Origin: Pseudomonas laurylsulfatiphila
GTDB lineage: Bacteria > Pseudomonadota > Gammaproteobacteria > Pseudomonadales > Pseudomonadaceae
Length of the DNA: 64,000 bases
Direction of reading: 5' to 3'
NCBI RefSeq assembly: GCF_002934665.1
Contig: NZ_NIRS01000005.1
Span: 496,001 to 560,000 of the forward strand
Shown: positions 52,597-61,562 of the stretch, one piece after another
Layout: every line of letters starts with the position of its first letter
How positions within the stretch are numbered: the first letter of the stretch is position 1
Position numbers and translations under genes: made by a program
The notes under the pieces: model-generated
The model's input: the letters and a program-made list of their open reading frames with translations, nothing else
Databases searched by the model: none
What the model was told of the DNA's origin: nothing

Positions 52597-53559
52597 ATGC
52601 GTAAGTCATTGATGCGTATGACTTTGCGGCAATTGCAGATCTTCAATGAGGTCTGTGATTTGCGATCTTACAGCCGCGCGGCCGACGAAATGTCGCTCAC
52701 ACAACCTGCCGTCAGCCTGCAGATTCGTCAGCTCGAAGAGCTGATTGGCCAGCCGTTGTTCGATTATGTCGGCAAAAAGCTCTACATGACCGAAGCCGCT
52801 GAAGCGTTACAGCGAGCCAGCCGGGACATTTTCGGACGCCTGGAAAACCTCGACATGCAGCTGTCGGACATGCAGGGCTCGTTGCAGGGGCAACTGAAAC
52901 TGGCGGTGGAATCCAGCGCCAAATATTTCGTGCCGCACTTGTTTGCTGCATTCAAACGGCAACACCCGGAGGTGAACCTGCAACTGACGGTGGTCAATCG
53001 CGGCCAGGTGATTCGGCGTCTGTCGGACAACCGCGATGACCTGGTGATCATGTCCATGGTGCCCCAGGACATGGGTCTGGAATTCCTGCCGTTCCTGAAC
53101 AACCCGATCGTCGCCGTGGCGCCACCGGATCACCCGCTGTGTCATATGGGGCCGCTGCGCTTGCAGGATCTCGAGCCCTACACACTGCTGCTGCGTGAGC
53201 CAGGCTCCGGGACGCGGCTGGCGTGCGAAGAATACTTCAAAGAGAAGCGCGTGCACTTCAACCAGACCCAGGAAGTCTCGTCTGCCGAAGCTCAGCGAGA
53301 ATGCGTACTGGCAGGTCTGGGCGTTGCGCTGTTGACGCGCCACGCCCTGAACCTTGAGCTGGCAACCGGTGGGTTGATCGAGCTGCCCATCGAAGAGCTG
53401 CCACTGTTTCGCAGCTGGTGCCTGGTGCAGGCAAAAGCGAAACGCCTGTCACCGGTGGCTCACGCCTTCTTGGCGTTTATCCGCAGCGAACGGATCCAGA
53501 TCAGCGCGCTGGTTGAGCGTTTCGACGGGAAGTCGAGGGAGATGCCTGCCAGAAGTTGA
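52597..53559 (+). CDS. LysR-family regulator divergent from pycAB
   Basis: A 320-residue LysR protein. The helix-turn-helix is in LRQLQIFNEVCDLRSYSRAA and LTQPAVSLQIRQLEELIGQP. The effector domain (about 95-300) has LKLAVESSAKYFVPHLFAAF and LLREPGSGTRLACEEYF, typical of the CbbR/CysB-like layout. ATG 52597 (MRKSLMRMTLRQL) is used; MTLRQL seven codons on is an alternative. Divergence from pycA and the palindrome between them suggest it senses a central carbon metabolite and regulates pycAB. Confidence 0.93.
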   Translation: MRKSLMRMTLRQLQIFNEVCDLRSYSRAADEMSLTQPAVSLQIRQLEELIGQPLFDYVGKKLYMTEAAEALQRASRDIFGRLENLDMQLSDMQGSLQGQLKLAVESSAKYFVPHLFAAFKRQHPEVNLQLTVVNRGQVIRRLSDNRDDLVIMSMVPQDMGLEFLPFLNNPIVAVAPPDHPLCHMGPLRLQDLEPYTLLLREPGSGTRLACEEYFKEKRVHFNQTQEVSSAEAQRECVLAGLGVALLTRHALNLELATGGLIELPIEELPLFRSWCLVQAKAKRLSPVAHAFLAFIRSERIQISALVERFDGKSREMPARS

Positions 53560-53710
53560 GTTCCAACTCCGGAAAGTCGCCAATTTCGGCCAGAAGCTGA
53601 CGGCGTTCGCAGCGATCTTCGATGGCGCGACGGAATTCCATACGGCGCTGGTCTTCTTGCTGACGACGGGTTTTGACAGCGCTGTTGCGTTCTTCGTAGG
53701 GCATGGCCAT
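53501..53710 (-). CDS. Small conserved Pseudomonas protein (PA3496-like)
   Basis: A 69-residue highly charged protein, MAMPYEERNSAVKTRRQQED followed by QRRMEFRRAIEDRCERRQLL and IGDFPELELNFW. From memory this resembles the small PA3496-type family of Pseudomonas. GGGAG is well placed before the ATG. Its last ~20 codons overlap, in antisense, the 3' end of the LysR gene. No membrane segment; function unknown. Confidence 0.65.
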   Translation of the reverse strand: MAMPYEERNSAVKTRRQQEDQRRMEFRRAIEDRCERRQLLAEIGDFPELELNFWQASPSTSRRNAQPAR

Positions 53711-53808
53711 TTCGAGTCTCCCAAGGCGAGTACGGGAGTTTCAAGATAGGCGCGAGGGATGACGGTTTGGCGGCTTGATGGTTACAGACCGATGAATGTT
53801 GTTTGGGT

Positions 53809-53904
53809 CTGTGGCGAGGGAGCTTGCTCCCGCTGGGGCGCGAAGCGGCCCTAAGATTTTTCGACTGCTACGCAGCCGAGCGGGAGCAAGCTCCCTCGCC
53901 ACAG
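53809..53904. repeat. Inverted REP pair (GGCGAGGGAGCTTGCTCCCGC family)
   Basis: CTGTGGCGAGGGAGCTTGCT and its exact reverse complement enclose ~45 bases, between the small protein gene and the convergent end of the RpiR-type gene. Confidence 0.9.
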
Positions 53905-53925
53905 GGGTCGGTGCCAGCCTTGAAG

Positions 53926-54792
53926 TCAGTCGTCCAGCGCTTTCACCGACTTGGGTGACAACCGCAAGCTGCGCAAACTGCGTTTGACGCTCTTGAGGTG
54001 ATTGACCAGGCTCGGGCCGCGGGCCATGGCCACGCCCATCGCCAGCACATCGATCACCACCAGGTGGGCGATACGCGAGGTCAGCGGCGTATAGATTTCA
54101 GTGTCCTCGTGCACATCGATCGCCAGGTTGACCGTCGACAACTCGGCCAATGGCGTCTGGCTTGGGCACAACGTGATCAACGAAGCGCCGCTTTCGCGCA
54201 CCAGGTTGGCGGTGATCAGCAGGTCCTTGGAACGACCCGACTGGGAAATGCAGATGGCCACGTCAGTCGGCTTCAATGTCACGGCCGACATCGCCTGCAT
54301 GTGCGGGTCGGAGTACGCCGCTGCGGTAAGCAGCAAGCGGAAGAATTTGTGCTGCGCATCCGCCGCGACCGCACCCGAGGCGCCAAAACCATAGAACTCG
54401 ACGCGCTGGGCCTGGGACATCAGCGTCACGGCCCTCTGCAACTCCAGCGGATCGAGTTTCTCGCGAACCTCCATCAGGGTATGCAGGGTGGTGTCGAAGA
54501 TTTTCAGGCTGTAGTCAGCGACCGAATCGTCTTCGTGGATCGCAAACTGGCCAAAACTCGCACCGGCCGCCAGGCTCTGGGCCAGCTTCAGCTTCAGGTC
54601 CTGAAAGCCGGAACAACCGATGGCACGGCAAAAACGCACGATGGTCGGTTCGCTGATGCCCACGCTGTGGGCCAGGTCGGCCATGGAGCTGTGCATCACG
54701 GCCGCAGGATCAAGCAGCACGTGGTCGGCGACCTTGAGCTCCGACTTGCGTAACAGGTGGCGAGACTGGGCGATGTGTTGCAGCAGATTCAA
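53926..54792 (-). CDS. RpiR/HexR-family regulator
   Basis: A 288-residue regulator. The N-terminal RpiR helix-turn-helix (about 1-77) has LRKSELKVADHVLLDPAAVM and SVGISEPTIVRFCRAIGCSG. The C-terminal SIS sugar-phosphate-binding domain (about 125-260) has VEFYGFGASGAVAADAQHKF and AICISQSGRSKDLLITANLV. It is related to HexR but sits in the PA5438 position near pyc, not by the Entner-Doudoroff genes, so I do not call it hexR. The palindrome 48 bases upstream could be its own operator. A sugar phosphate is the likely ligand. Confidence 0.9.
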   Translation of the reverse strand: MNLLQHIAQSRHLLRKSELKVADHVLLDPAAVMHSSMADLAHSVGISEPTIVRFCRAIGCSGFQDLKLKLAQSLAAGASFGQFAIHEDDSVADYSLKIFDTTLHTLMEVREKLDPLELQRAVTLMSQAQRVEFYGFGASGAVAADAQHKFFRLLLTAAAYSDPHMQAMSAVTLKPTDVAICISQSGRSKDLLITANLVRESGASLITLCPSQTPLAELSTVNLAIDVHEDTEIYTPLTSRIAHLVVIDVLAMGVAMARGPSLVNHLKSVKRSLRSLRLSPKSVKALDD

Positions 54793-54838
54793 AGGTCTGG
54801 ACTCTTTGTTATTGGCAGGCGCCGGGGATGTAGCACGC

Positions 54839-54855
54839 TTGTAGTTATACTACAT
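54839..54855. promoter_or_regulatory. Palindromic operator TGTAGT-TAT-ACTACA
   Basis: A 15-base perfect palindrome (54840-54854) flanked by T's, just upstream of the RpiR-type gene. It is close to the TGTAAT-N3-ATTACA site bound by HexR-like regulators, which suggests autoregulation. Confidence 0.7.
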
Positions 54856-55144
54856 GAATTGGCTTTTTGCCTCCTCAATGCGTAACCACATCCCTCGACA
54901 TTGGGGCACGCGCGCTCCATGTAGCGCTCATTGCCGGCTTTTCAGTTGCTCCTCCACGCTCGCCTTCTGGCGTGGCGGCAAAAATGCGCCTCGCGTTACA
55001 AACATCACCATTAGTTACTTCATTAATAACCCGCCACAAACATCAAATTACAAACAAGCCAACCGTCATCACGCACAAACTGAGTAAAGCTGAATATATT
55101 AAACATGCAGGACGCAATTAACTTAATTACAGGAGTTACATACC
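54856..55144. other. Gene-less, increasingly AT-rich region
   Basis: After the operator the sequence shifts to low-GC DNA from about 55000 on (for example TTAGTTACTTCATTAATAAC). No gene is supported. A CAGGAG ribosome site ends the stretch, placed for the broken gene at 55145. Confidence 0.55.
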
Positions 55145-55462
55145 ATGCTTGATAATCTAGCCGACATCCGTTGGACCGCCCAAATCGACCGCATGCCATG
55201 AGCGGCTTCTTTCCGGGTCTTTGGCACCATAACCGTAGGGAATACGGCCAATATACCAACGCTGGTACGAAGTGAAATTCAGGACAAGCCTTGTGATTTA
55301 AGACTTGACCTGAAAGCTAACCCCAACCAAATTGGATTGACAGTTATAACGCAAGCCATCGTCGAGTATAAGTCTGCCGACATTCCCAATGTTACTAGCG
55401 TCAGTATCTATTTCGAAGGTAAATTAATGGCCTGCATTAATAAAATACTGATTACCGATTAA
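55145..55462 (+). pseudogene. Small gene interrupted by an in-frame TGA
   Basis: From ATG 55145 the frame reads MLDNLADIRWTAQIDRMP, then TGA at 55199-55201, then continues without a further stop as AASFRVFGTITVGNTANIP and on to FEGKLMACINKILITD and TAA at 55460-55462. Together 105 codons plus stop. CAGGAG sits nine bases before the ATG and a hairpin follows the stop. A single G-to-T change (GGA to TGA) would explain the break. The protein looks beta-rich and, from memory, like a small conserved Pseudomonas hypothetical; function unknown. AT-rich composition suggests acquired DNA. Confidence 0.75.
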
Positions 55463-55478
55463 GCGTACCCGCTGCAAA

Positions 55479-55511
55479 CTTCCCGTCAGACCGCCAAGTC
55501 CTGACGGGAAG
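55479..55511. terminator. Bidirectional hairpin between the broken gene and the GGDEF-EAL gene
   Basis: CTTCCCGTCAG and CTGACGGGAAG form a perfect 11-base stem, loop of 11 bases. T runs on both sides are short (CCATTTC, AGTTTGC), so termination strength is uncertain. Confidence 0.7.
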
Positions 55512-55520
55512 CCATTTCGG

Positions 55521-58391
55521 TCAATCCACACCATTCTCTCGCAGCAGAACGGCCAGGACCTGCGCCTCGACCGGCCGACTGATCAGATAACCTTGCACCT
55601 CATCGCAGCGCTCAGCCTTGAGAAACTCAAGCTGCTCCTGGTGTTCCACCCCTTCCGCGACAACCTTCAACGACAAGCCATGGGCCATGGCAATGATCGC
55701 CCGTGTGATCGCGGCATCTTCGGTGCCTTCACCCAGTCCGCGAATAAACGCCTGGTCGATCTTCACGTAGTCCACCGGAATGCGTTTGAGATAACTCAAA
55801 GACGAATACCCGGTGCCAAAATCATCGATCGCCAGTTTCACCCCGAGATCACGCAGCTGCTGGAAGGTTGCGATGATGTGTTCGACGCTGTCCAGCAACT
55901 GGCTTTCGGTGAGTTCCAGCTCCAGGTAGCGTGGCTCCAGCCCGGTTTCCTCCAGCACCTGGCGCACCAGACTGACGAGCTTGCCCTGGCGCAATTGATG
56001 CACCGACAGATTGACCGACACCCGAATCGCATCGAGCCCCTGCCGCTGCCACTCACAGGCTTGCCAGCAGGCCTGACGCAGCACGAACTCACCGATCGGG
56101 CCGATCAATCCGGTTTCTTCCGCCAGGCCGATGAAATCCCCCGGCGGCACGCGGCCCATGGTCGGATGATCCCAACGCACCAGCGCCTCGGCCGCATTCA
56201 GCTTGCCCGTGGCGAGGCACAGCTTGGGTTGGTAGAACACCTTCAACTGCTTTTCTTCGATGGCTTTGCGCAACTGGTTTTCCAGCTGCAAACGCTCCAG
56301 CGTGCTGGCTTGCAGGCTGTCGGTGTAGAACTGGAAGTTGTTGCCGCCCAAATGCTTTGCGTGCTGCATGGCCATATTCGATTGACTGACCAACGCGGAA
56401 ATTTCCCGGGCGTTATCCGGGAGCAGGCTGATGCCCATGGACGCGCTGACCACCAGCTCATGACCCTCAATGGTCACCGGCACGCGCAACTTGGTCGCCA
56501 GACGAGTCGCCACCCGGGCCAGGCTCGAAAGGTTGCCATAGGCGTTGAACAGCACGGCAAACTCATCACCGGAGAGGCGCGCGATGGTGTCCGCTTCAGG
56601 CAATGCATTCACCAGTCGCCGGGCCATTTTCTGCAACAACTGGTCGGCGACTTCATGCCCCAGGCTGTCGTTGAGTTGCTTGAACCGGTCGAGATTGATG
56701 TGCAGCAAGGCCAGGCTGCGATAACCGCCCTGTCGTACTCGTTGATGAGCCTCGCTGAGGCGCTCGCGGAACATCGCGCGGTTGGCCAGCCCCGTGAGTT
56801 CGTCGTAATGGGTCAGATAGCGCATTCGCTCTTCGGATTCCCGGCGAGCAGAAAGATCCGCGAAGAAGCCCACGATATGGCTGACATTTCCCCGGCTATC
56901 GCGCACGGCATTCAATTGCAGCCATTGCGGATACATCTCACCGTTCTTGCGGGTTTCCACCAATTCGCCCTGCCAGCTGCCTTGCTGCTCCAGCGCCTGA
57001 TGTATCGCAGCGTAATGCCGACGCGCATCGCGACTGCAGGGCAACTCAACGACATTGCGTCCGATCATGTCTTCGATGGCATAGCCGGTCACCCGACTGA
57101 AGGCTTGATTGATTGCGATCAGGGCATAGTTCGGGTCGAAAATCACAATCCCTTCACTGGCCGCCTCGAATACGGTCGCTGCCAGTTGCCGCTGCTCTTC
57201 CAGGTTTTTGCTGACGCTGATGTCGCGCCGAGTGCCGACCATGCGCAAAACCCGTCCGTTTTCGGCACGCTCGACCGCCCGCCCACGGTCCTCGATCCAG
57301 ACCCAGTGGCCATCGCCATGGCGCACGCGATACTCGATTTGATAGTCCTCGGTGCGACCCTTCAGATGCTCGACCAGCGCTCTTCTCAGCGCTGGAAGGT
57401 CGTCGGGGTGAAGACGCGGCTTGAGGTGACGCAGAATTGCCGTGACCTGATCCGGCTCCAGGCCGAACAATTCCTGAATCTGTGTGTGATGGACTTCGTC
57501 GGTTTGCAGATTCCAGTCCCACAACCCCAACTCACTGGCCTTCAATGCCAGCGCCAGGCGTGCTTCGCTCTTGCTCAGCGCCTGGTTGGCGGCGTCCAGC
57601 TCCAGGCTGCGCTGAGCGACGCGGTTTTCCAGGTCGACCTGGATCTCTCGCAATTCGTTCTCGGCGCGTCGACGCTGTTCGATCTCCTTGGCCAGCTTTT
57701 GATTGAGCTGGTCACTGCAGCTTTGCGCCTGCTGTAGATGCTCGATCAGTGCCTGGTTCTGAAAGCGTCGCATCAAGCCCCGATCGATCAATCGATTGAC
57801 CTGCCAGGCAACCACACTCAATGCACCGAGCAGAATCAGCCCGAACCAGCCCCAGCCCTGCTGCTGTTCGTCACCGCCCCAAAACATATAGGCAATGGCC
57901 GGCAACAGACAGGGCAAGGTGAAAGACAGAAAGGCCGGCAAACTGACTGCATAAGCCACGCTGGCCGAGAGCGCTGCGGCACCGATGAGGCCGAAGACCC
58001 AGGCTTGCTGAATGAAGTTATCGGCGGGAACCAGGGCAATGCCGGCACCGGCCAGGGTCAGACCGGTGAGGCCGGAGCCCAGCAAAAACATCCGTCGCCA
58101 AATGGGCTGGGCTTGACGATTGGGGATGGCCGAATCGAAGGCTGCGACCTGAATCACCCGCAACGCCACCAAAGACAACAACCACACCAGCCAGACACTG
58201 ACCAGGAAATAGCGCTGCGGACTCCAGAGCAACCCGGCACAGACCAGGCCATTGATCAGCATGAACAACGTGGGCAGCAGCGACCCCTGATACAACAGGC
58301 GCGTGCGTTCGACCGCCATTTCCATGGCGTATTGCTTTCTGATAACCCGGGGCTCCACAGTGGGGCCCGACAGGTCGAAGCTGAGGGTCAT
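55521..58391 (-). CDS. Membrane PAS-GGDEF-EAL cyclic-di-GMP protein
   Basis: About 956 residues. The N-terminal ~200 have several membrane helices (LPTLFMLINGLVCAGLLW, YFLVSVWLVWLLSLVAL, AWVFGLIGAAALSASVAYAV), followed by a coiled coil, two PAS/PAC units (ALKASELGLWDWNLQTDEVH; TVFEAASEGIVIFDPNYALI), a GGDEF domain with the variant motif SGDEF, and an EAL domain with EALVRWDHP, ELTESQLLDS and the loop DDFGTGYSSLSYLKRIPVDY, all catalytic parts present. It is probably an active c-di-GMP phosphodiesterase; cyclase activity is uncertain. ATG 58391 (MTLSFDLSGP) is preferred, but longer starts to 58457 are possible. Divergent from uvrD. Confidence 0.92.
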   Translation of the reverse strand: MTLSFDLSGPTVEPRVIRKQYAMEMAVERTRLLYQGSLLPTLFMLINGLVCAGLLWSPQRYFLVSVWLVWLLSLVALRVIQVAAFDSAIPNRQAQPIWRRMFLLGSGLTGLTLAGAGIALVPADNFIQQAWVFGLIGAAALSASVAYAVSLPAFLSFTLPCLLPAIAYMFWGGDEQQQGWGWFGLILLGALSVVAWQVNRLIDRGLMRRFQNQALIEHLQQAQSCSDQLNQKLAKEIEQRRRAENELREIQVDLENRVAQRSLELDAANQALSKSEARLALALKASELGLWDWNLQTDEVHHTQIQELFGLEPDQVTAILRHLKPRLHPDDLPALRRALVEHLKGRTEDYQIEYRVRHGDGHWVWIEDRGRAVERAENGRVLRMVGTRRDISVSKNLEEQRQLAATVFEAASEGIVIFDPNYALIAINQAFSRVTGYAIEDMIGRNVVELPCSRDARRHYAAIHQALEQQGSWQGELVETRKNGEMYPQWLQLNAVRDSRGNVSHIVGFFADLSARRESEERMRYLTHYDELTGLANRAMFRERLSEAHQRVRQGGYRSLALLHINLDRFKQLNDSLGHEVADQLLQKMARRLVNALPEADTIARLSGDEFAVLFNAYGNLSSLARVATRLATKLRVPVTIEGHELVVSASMGISLLPDNAREISALVSQSNMAMQHAKHLGGNNFQFYTDSLQASTLERLQLENQLRKAIEEKQLKVFYQPKLCLATGKLNAAEALVRWDHPTMGRVPPGDFIGLAEETGLIGPIGEFVLRQACWQACEWQRQGLDAIRVSVNLSVHQLRQGKLVSLVRQVLEETGLEPRYLELELTESQLLDSVEHIIATFQQLRDLGVKLAIDDFGTGYSSLSYLKRIPVDYVKIDQAFIRGLGEGTEDAAITRAIIAMAHGLSLKVVAEGVEHQEQLEFLKAERCDEVQGYLISRPVEAQVLAVLLRENGVD

Positions 58392-58648
58392 AGGCGATGT
58401 TCTTGTTCTTATAATGATGAGCATGGGCCCGAAACTGCTCGGAGCATACACAAGCAATTGCCCGGACCAAACTGCTGCTGATCAATAAATCGCCAAATTT
58501 TTCAGCTGCCGCCCCACTCTGAAAACCCTAAAGGCACGCCCCGCCAACGCCTGCAGCCGATGACTGACCGGTCGTCCCTCGCGTAACTTTCATCGGTTAA
58601 TGCGAAGCGGAGTTTGCCCGGTGTGTCGCGGCCCCCTAGAATGCCCCG

Positions 58649-60832
58649 ATGCGCGATGATCTCTCCCTTCTGCTGAACTCCCTCAACGATGCCCAACGCC
58701 AGGCCGTAGCGGCCCCCGTGGGTCGTCAGTTGGTCCTGGCCGGTGCTGGTTCCGGTAAAACCCGAGTGCTGGTGCACCGTATCGCCTGGCTGATCCAGGT
58801 TGAAAACGCCTCGCCCCACTCCATCCTGTCGGTGACCTTCACCAACAAGGCGGCTGCCGAGATGCGCCAGCGCATCGAGCAACTGATGGGTATCAACCCG
58901 GCCGGCATGTGGGTCGGCACCTTCCACGGTCTGGCGCACCGCTTGCTGCGGGCGCACTGGCAGGAAGCAGGCTTGAGCCAGACTTTCCAGATCCTCGACA
59001 GCGATGACCAGCAACGGCTGGTCAAGCGGGTGATCCGCGAACTCGGCCTGGACGAGCAACGCTGGCCGGCCCGTCAGGCCCAATGGTTCATCAATGGGCA
59101 GAAAGACGAAGGTCTGCGCCCGCAACACATTCAAGCCAGTGGCGATCTGTTCCTGGCAACCATGCGCGGCATCTATGAGGCTTACGAGGCCGCGTGCCTG
59201 CGCGCCGGTGTCATCGACTTCTCCGAACTGTTGCTGCGCGCCCTCGATCTGTGGCGCGACCACCCAGGCCTGCTCGCTCACTATCAAAAGCGCTTCCGGC
59301 ACATCCTCGTGGACGAGTTCCAGGACACCAACGCCGTGCAGTACGCCTGGTTGCGCCTGCTGGCCAAGGGTGGCGACAGCCTGATGGTGGTGGGCGATGA
59401 CGACCAGTCGATCTACGGCTGGCGTGGCGCGAAAATCGAGAACATCTACCAGTATTCCGAAGACTTCCCGGACGCTGAAACCATTCGCCTGGAGCAGAAC
59501 TACCGCTCCACCGCTGGCATCCTGAAAGCAGCCAACGCCTTGATCGCCAACAACACCGGGCGCCTGGGCAAAGAGCTATGGACCGACGGTGGCGACGGCG
59601 AGGCAATCAATCTGTATGCCGCCTTCAACGAACACGACGAAGCACGCTACGTTGTCGAAACCATCGAAAGCGCGCTGAAAACCGGCCTGTCTCGCAGTGA
59701 TATCGCGATTCTGTACCGCTCCAACGCCCAATCGCGGGTTTTGGAAGAAGCGCTGCTGCGTGAACGCATTCCGTACCGCATCTATGGCGGCCAGCGCTTC
59801 TTCGAGCGCGCCGAAATCAAGAACGCCATGGCTTACCTGCGATTGCTCGAAGGGCGGGGCAACGACGCCGCGCTGGAACGGGTGATCAACGTGCCAGCCC
59901 GCGGCATCGGCGAGAAAACCGTCGAAGCGATCCGCGACCATGCGCGCCACAGCGATGTGTCGATGTGGGAAGCGATGCGCCAACTGGTGGCCAACAAAGG
60001 CCTGACCGGTCGTGCGGCCGGCGCCCTTGGCGCGTTTATCGAGTTGATCGAGAACCTCGCCGCCAAGTGCATGGAAATGCCGCTGCACCTGATGACCCAG
60101 ACCGTCATCGAGCAATCGGGCCTGATCGCCTATCACGAAGCGGAAAAAGGCGAGAAAGGCCAGGCCCGGGTGGAAAACCTTGAGGAACTGGTCAGCGCCG
60201 CACGCAACTTCGAAAACAGCGAAGAAGACGAGGACCTGACGCCATTGGCCGCATTCCTCGGTCACGCGTCGCTGGAGGCCGGCGATACCCAGGCCGACGA
60301 GCACGAAGACAGCATTCAACTGATGACCCTGCACAGCGCCAAGGGCCTGGAATTCCCTTACGTGTTCCTGGTGGGTATGGAAGAAGGCCTGTTTCCGCAC
60401 AAGATGAGCCTGGAAGAACCCGGCCGCCTTGAGGAAGAGCGTCGACTGGCCTACGTCGGCATTACTCGAGCGATGCAGAATCTAGTGATGACCTACGCTG
60501 AAACCCGACGCCTTTATGGCAGCGAGACCTACAACAAGGTGTCGCGCTTCGTACGCGAAGTGCCGAAAGGCCTTATTCAGGAAGTACGTTTGTCCAACAG
60601 CGTCAGCCGGCCGTTTGGTGGCAACCAGTCGATGAGTGGCAGCAACCTGTTCAGCGGCAGCGAAATTCCGGAAACCGGCTTCAGTCTGGGTCAGACCGTA
60701 CGCCATTCGATCTTCGGTGACGGCGTGATCCTCAACTTCGAGGGCGCCGGTGCCCAGGCCCGGGTGCAGGTGAACTTCAGCGAAGGCAGCAAGTGGCTGA
60801 TGCTGGGTTACGCCAAGCTGGAAGCGATCTAA
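58649..60832 (+). CDS. uvrD: DNA helicase II
   Basis: A 727-residue superfamily 1 helicase for nucleotide-excision and mismatch repair. Motif I is LAGAGSGKTR (about 29-38), Ia is SVTFTNKAAAEM, II is VDEFQDTNAVQ, III is VGDDDQSIYGWRGAKIENIY, IV is LEQNYRST, V is LMTLHSAKGLEFPYVFLVGM and VI is EERRLAYVGITRAM. The C-terminal region ends with a Tudor-like fold (LGQTVRHSIFGDGVILNFEG) that binds RNA polymerase in UvrD. Full length and all motifs are present. An inverted REP pair follows. Confidence 0.97.
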   Translation: MRDDLSLLLNSLNDAQRQAVAAPVGRQLVLAGAGSGKTRVLVHRIAWLIQVENASPHSILSVTFTNKAAAEMRQRIEQLMGINPAGMWVGTFHGLAHRLLRAHWQEAGLSQTFQILDSDDQQRLVKRVIRELGLDEQRWPARQAQWFINGQKDEGLRPQHIQASGDLFLATMRGIYEAYEAACLRAGVIDFSELLLRALDLWRDHPGLLAHYQKRFRHILVDEFQDTNAVQYAWLRLLAKGGDSLMVVGDDDQSIYGWRGAKIENIYQYSEDFPDAETIRLEQNYRSTAGILKAANALIANNTGRLGKELWTDGGDGEAINLYAAFNEHDEARYVVETIESALKTGLSRSDIAILYRSNAQSRVLEEALLRERIPYRIYGGQRFFERAEIKNAMAYLRLLEGRGNDAALERVINVPARGIGEKTVEAIRDHARHSDVSMWEAMRQLVANKGLTGRAAGALGAFIELIENLAAKCMEMPLHLMTQTVIEQSGLIAYHEAEKGEKGQARVENLEELVSAARNFENSEEDEDLTPLAAFLGHASLEAGDTQADEHEDSIQLMTLHSAKGLEFPYVFLVGMEEGLFPHKMSLEEPGRLEEERRLAYVGITRAMQNLVMTYAETRRLYGSETYNKVSRFVREVPKGLIQEVRLSNSVSRPFGGNQSMSGSNLFSGSEIPETGFSLGQTVRHSIFGDGVILNFEGAGAQARVQVNFSEGSKWLMLGYAKLEAI

Positions 60833-60838
60833 AGGCTG

Positions 60839-60904
60839 AAAAGATTGCAGGCTCCTACAGGGATTCGTGTATTTCTGTAGGAGCTACCGAAGGCTGCAAT
60901 CTTT
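60839..60904. repeat. Inverted REP-like pair
   Basis: AAAGATTGCAGGCTCCTACA (lacking the usual CCTTCGGCAG part) faces TGTAGGAGCTACCGAAGGCT. A diverged member of the family at 29710. Confidence 0.8.
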
Positions 60905-60942
60905 CCCCAGACTCACTCCGGTACCAAAAAAGGCACAAAAAA

Positions 60943-61383
60943 ATGGGCTCAGGCTTCTTTTCCTCCTGGACATTCTGGGCCCTGTTATCGGCGATATTCG
61001 CGGCGATGACCGCCATTTTCGCGAAAGTCGGCATCGAAAACGTCAATTCCGACTTCGCCACCCTGCTGCGGACGATCGTGGTATTGGTCAGCCTGGCCTT
61101 GATTTTGTACGCCACGGGCCAATATCAGTCTTTGGGATCGATCTCGGCCAAGAGCTACCTGTTCCTGCTGTTGTCGGGCCTGGCCACCGGTGCGTCGTGG
61201 ATCTGCTATTTCCGCGCACTCAAGGTCGGCCCGGCGTCACTGGTTGCCCCGGTGGACAAACTCAGCGTGGTGCTGGTGGCCGTTCTTGGCGTAGTCCTGC
61301 TGGGTGAAAAACTCGACCTGCGCCAATGGGGCGGAATCGGGCTGATCACGGCCGGGGTCGTCATGCTGGCATTACGTCGCTAG
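60943..61383 (+). CDS. EamA-type half transporter
   Basis: A 146-residue membrane protein with about four to five helices (WALLSAIFAAMTAIFAKVGI, LLRTIVVLVSLALILYATG, YLFLLLSGLATGASWICYF, VVLVAVLGVVLLGEKLDLR, GGIGLITAGVVMLALRR). It is a single EamA domain, half the size of standard 10-helix DMT transporters, and probably works as a dimer. The substrate is unknown. ATG 60943 follows an A-rich leader after the REP pair; the longer frame overlaps uvrD and is rejected. Confidence 0.9.
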   Translation: MGSGFFSSWTFWALLSAIFAAMTAIFAKVGIENVNSDFATLLRTIVVLVSLALILYATGQYQSLGSISAKSYLFLLLSGLATGASWICYFRALKVGPASLVAPVDKLSVVLVAVLGVVLLGEKLDLRQWGGIGLITAGVVMLALRR

Positions 61384-61562
61384 GCGAACGTCCTACAAAA
61401 CTCATCCACTCATCTGACAGATCAAAGTCAAAAGGCCCTATTGCACTGACTGAAGCTGAATGAAACCTGTCAGGCAAAAGCCCGAAACACTCTGCCGCTA
61501 GCCAGTAACACTTCAGCTGTGCAACATGGCGCGCGTGCCTTCCACAAATGGGAATTCCCTTT

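Noticed and set aside
55199..55201. TGA as a selenocysteine codon
   Set aside because: No SECIS-like hairpin just downstream and no redox motif at this position; a nonsense mutation is simpler.
55593..57737. 714-codon plus-strand frame
   Set aside because: Antisense to the GGDEF-EAL gene, whose domain motifs are clear.
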